42,011 nt of DNA from a virus: positions 1 through 42,011 of the IMG/VR virus record IMGVR_UViG_3300021963_000246; one strand, given 5' to 3'. The position numbers were made by a program, and so were the translations under genes. Every line of letters starts with the position of its first letter. Position 1 is the stretch's first letter. Below, piece by piece: positions 40,844 to 42,011 of this stretch. The notes beneath the pieces were generated by a model that ran no database searches, was not told where the DNA came from, and saw nothing but the letters and a program-made list of their open reading frames with translations.

Positions 40844-41502
40844 TCATTGGCATCTGTGGATTCATTGGGTCTGGTAAAGACACCATTGCTGACTACCTTG
40901 TAAATTTACATCACTTTCGCAGAGAAAGTTTTGCTTCAACACTAAAAGATGCTGTGGCACAAGTGTTTGGCTGGGATAGAACCATGCTGGAAGGGCGCAC
41001 AAAACAAGCCCGTGAATGGCGCGAGCGTGTGGATCCATGGTGGGCAGAGCGCCTGGGCATGCCCACACTAACACCGCGTTGGATCTTGCAGTACTGGGGC
41101 ACAGAAGTATGCAGAGCAGGATTTCATGATGACATCTGGATTGCCAGCTTGGAAAACAAACTGCGTCACAGCCAGGATGATGTGGTGATTTCAGACTGCC
41201 GTTTCCCCAATGAAATTCTGGCCATTAAAAACACTGGCGGGCGTGTGATTCGTGTGGTACGCGGACCCGAGCCTGCTTGGTATAATGCGGCTGTGAGTGT
41301 TAACCGTGGCCCAACTGGCAACTCAACCTGGGCACTAAGTCAACGTAAATTGGAAAAACAAGGCATTCACGCATCAGAAACTGCATGGGTAGGCACCAAC
41401 TTTGATGCTGTGTTAGACAACAACGGTACCCTAGATGACTTGTATCAGCAGGTTAAAAATCTGGTTCAAGATCGCCCTGACGCCACGGAAGATCGCTCTT
41501 AG
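40840..41502 (+). CDS. 1: Deoxynucleoside monophosphate kinase, T4 gp1-like
   Basis: A 220-residue kinase that converts dNMPs to dNDPs for phage DNA synthesis. The P-loop GFIGSGKDT is at residues 7-15, the substrate region has RWILQYWGTEVCR near 84, and VVISDCRFPNE near 115 matches the gp1 family. T4 gp1 is 241 residues. It is coupled to the exonuclease by an ATGA overlap. Its last 50 nt overlap the leftward HNH-like gene. Confidence 0.87.
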   Translation: MIIGICGFIGSGKDTIADYLVNLHHFRRESFASTLKDAVAQVFGWDRTMLEGRTKQAREWRERVDPWWAERLGMPTLTPRWILQYWGTEVCRAGFHDDIWIASLENKLRHSQDDVVISDCRFPNEILAIKNTGGRVIRVVRGPEPAWYNAAVSVNRGPTGNSTWALSQRKLEKQGIHASETAWVGTNFDAVLDNNGTLDDLYQQVKNLVQDRPDATEDRS

Positions 41503-41797
41503 ACAGCTCTACTTCACAGTTTCTACAAACTGATTTGAGATTCTTAAGTGTGGCATTGTTCAAGTTTCCATCTGTATGATACACAAAGATTTGGCCAGCA
41601 TACTTGGCTTTGAATCCACAGCGATCACAGCTCATTTTTTTCTTGTAGCCCGCTGACTTCCAGCGTGGTTCTCGGGGCTTGAGTCCCCGCCCTTTTCTAG
41701 CACAGTTCTCGCACCGTGATCGATAGTGTGTGACATCCTCACGCTTGTAGTTCACAGCACAAGGGCGTTGGTGGCAGGCTTGACAAATGGGTCTCAT
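41453..41797 (-). CDS. Zinc-ribbon/HNH-like protein
   Basis: A 114-residue basic protein with three Cys pairs: Cys5/Cys8 and Cys29/Cys32 at the N-terminus, then Cys57/Cys60 pairing with Cys91/Cys94. Between the last two pairs is YHTDGNLNNATLKNLKSVCRNC, the His-Asn pattern (H74, N78, N81) of an HNH fold, although the first catalytic His is not clear. It may be a small homing-type nuclease or a DNA-binding protein. The gene converges on and overlaps the dNMP kinase by 50 nt. The ATG lies 4 nt after a late promoter. Confidence 0.7.
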   Translation of the reverse strand: MRPICQACHQRPCAVNYKREDVTHYRSRCENCARKGRGLKPREPRWKSAGYKKKMSCDRCGFKAKYAGQIFVYHTDGNLNNATLKNLKSVCRNCEVELSKSDLPWRQGDLEPDF

Positions 41798-41801
41798 ACG
41801 G

Positions 41802-41809
41802 TATTTAGC
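41802..41809 (-). promoter_or_regulatory. Late promoter GCTAAATA 4 nt before ATG 41797
   Basis: On the minus strand TAAATA (41807-41802) is followed by CCGT and the ATG. No Shine-Dalgarno is present. Confidence 0.5.
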
Positions 41810-41833
41810 GGCATGGACCTTTATTAAAGGTAT

Positions 41834-41853
41834 TCAAAACGGCTGTTTTTTTC
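41834..41853 (-). repeat. Dispersed motif copy B, upstream of a late promoter
   Basis: Reading leftward, this is the 14155-14173 motif with one added A. The late box of the HNH-like gene follows 26 nt downstream. It also lies 10 nt before the plus-strand late box of the sheath gene. Confidence 0.6.
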
Positions 41854-41861
41854 AAGGTCTC

Positions 41862-41869
41862 AATAAATA
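41862..41869 (+). promoter_or_regulatory. Late promoter AATAAATA for the tail sheath gene
   Basis: TAAATA (41864-41869) lies 24 nt before ATG 41894, with AAAGGA (41881-41886) as ribosome site. Confidence 0.6.
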
Positions 41870-41893
41870 TTAGAACTTGAAAAGGATTCAACC

Positions 41894-42011
41894 ATGGCTC
41901 TCACATCACCCGGCGTACAAGTAACAGTAATTGACGAAAGTCAATATATTCCATCAGCAGTCAACACAGTACCATACTTCTTGATTGCAACAGCACAAAA
42001 CAAAGTATCTG
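41894..42011 (+). CDS. 18: Tail sheath protein gp18, N-terminal part (window end)
   Basis: The first 39 codons (ALTSPGVQVTVIDESQYIPS, then VNTVPYFLIATAQNK) match the start of T4-type contractile sheath proteins, which wrap the tail tube and contract at infection. The gene runs off the window. It has a late promoter and an AAAGGA ribosome site, fitting a highly expressed structural gene. Confidence 0.85.
   Translation, partial: MALTSPGVQVTVIDESQYIPSAVNTVPYFLIATAQNKVS

Noticed and set aside
1-42011. tRNA genes, insertion sequences, attachment sites or integrase
   Set aside because: None was recognisable; the gaps between genes are short and explained by promoters, terminators or the RNA candidate.

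Overview
This window is a 42-kb piece of a T4-like myovirus genome, almost certainly an uncultivated plankton-type phage. The evidence is a nearly complete set of T4-type structural and late-transcription genes: late sigma factor gp55, recombination nuclease gp47/gp46, portal gp20, prohead core, protease gp21, scaffold gp22, capsid gp23, neck gp13/gp14, gp15, the start of sheath gp18, a gp26-like baseplate protein and dNMP kinase gp1. The style (very long Gly/Asn-repeat fibres, radical SAM genes, desaturase) is that of aquatic phages. The sequence does not reveal the host. I see no tRNA, integrase, IS, CRISPR or reverse transcriptase.

Layout. 1-112: start of a leftward late gene. 223-3908: gp55-gp47-gp46. 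3901-5756: two tandem paralogous radical SAM proteins. 5791-6219: GIY-YIG endonuclease-like gene. 6220-6608: no gene, but rich in hairpins, a candidate structured RNA ending in a terminator. 8944-6609 (leftward): gp26-like baseplate protein followed by four small genes. 8987-18057 (rightward): tape measure with a peptidase-like domain, portal, small core proteins, protease, scaffold and major capsid, closed by a strong terminator. 18130-20116: membrane fatty-acid desaturase-like gene converging on a TPR/glycosyltransferase gene. 20250-32853: virion or fibre proteins, including 454-, 1182-, 168- and 1872-residue proteins built from Gly/Asn repeats. 36049-32848 (leftward): gp14, gp15 and a Nudix hydrolase. 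36105-39490: three small or unknown genes, a third radical SAM gene and an SGNH hydrolase-like gene. 39512-42011: gp13, a DEDDh exonuclease, dNMP kinase, an antisense HNH/zinc-ribbon gene and the start of the tail sheath.

Regulation. Most late genes are preceded by a T4-late-like TAAATA element, consistent with the gp55 gene here. Spacing from element to ATG appears bimodal. One class has 18 or more nt, usually with a Shine-Dalgarno. In the other class the ATG lies only 4-7 nt after TAAATA (or exactly 6 nt after a sigma70-type -10), with no Shine-Dalgarno, which predicts leaderless mRNAs. I count ten such starts, and this is the most distinctive signal in the window. The other main leads are the 6220-6608 RNA candidate, the enlarged gp55, the radical SAM genes, the desaturase and the duplicated fibre modules.
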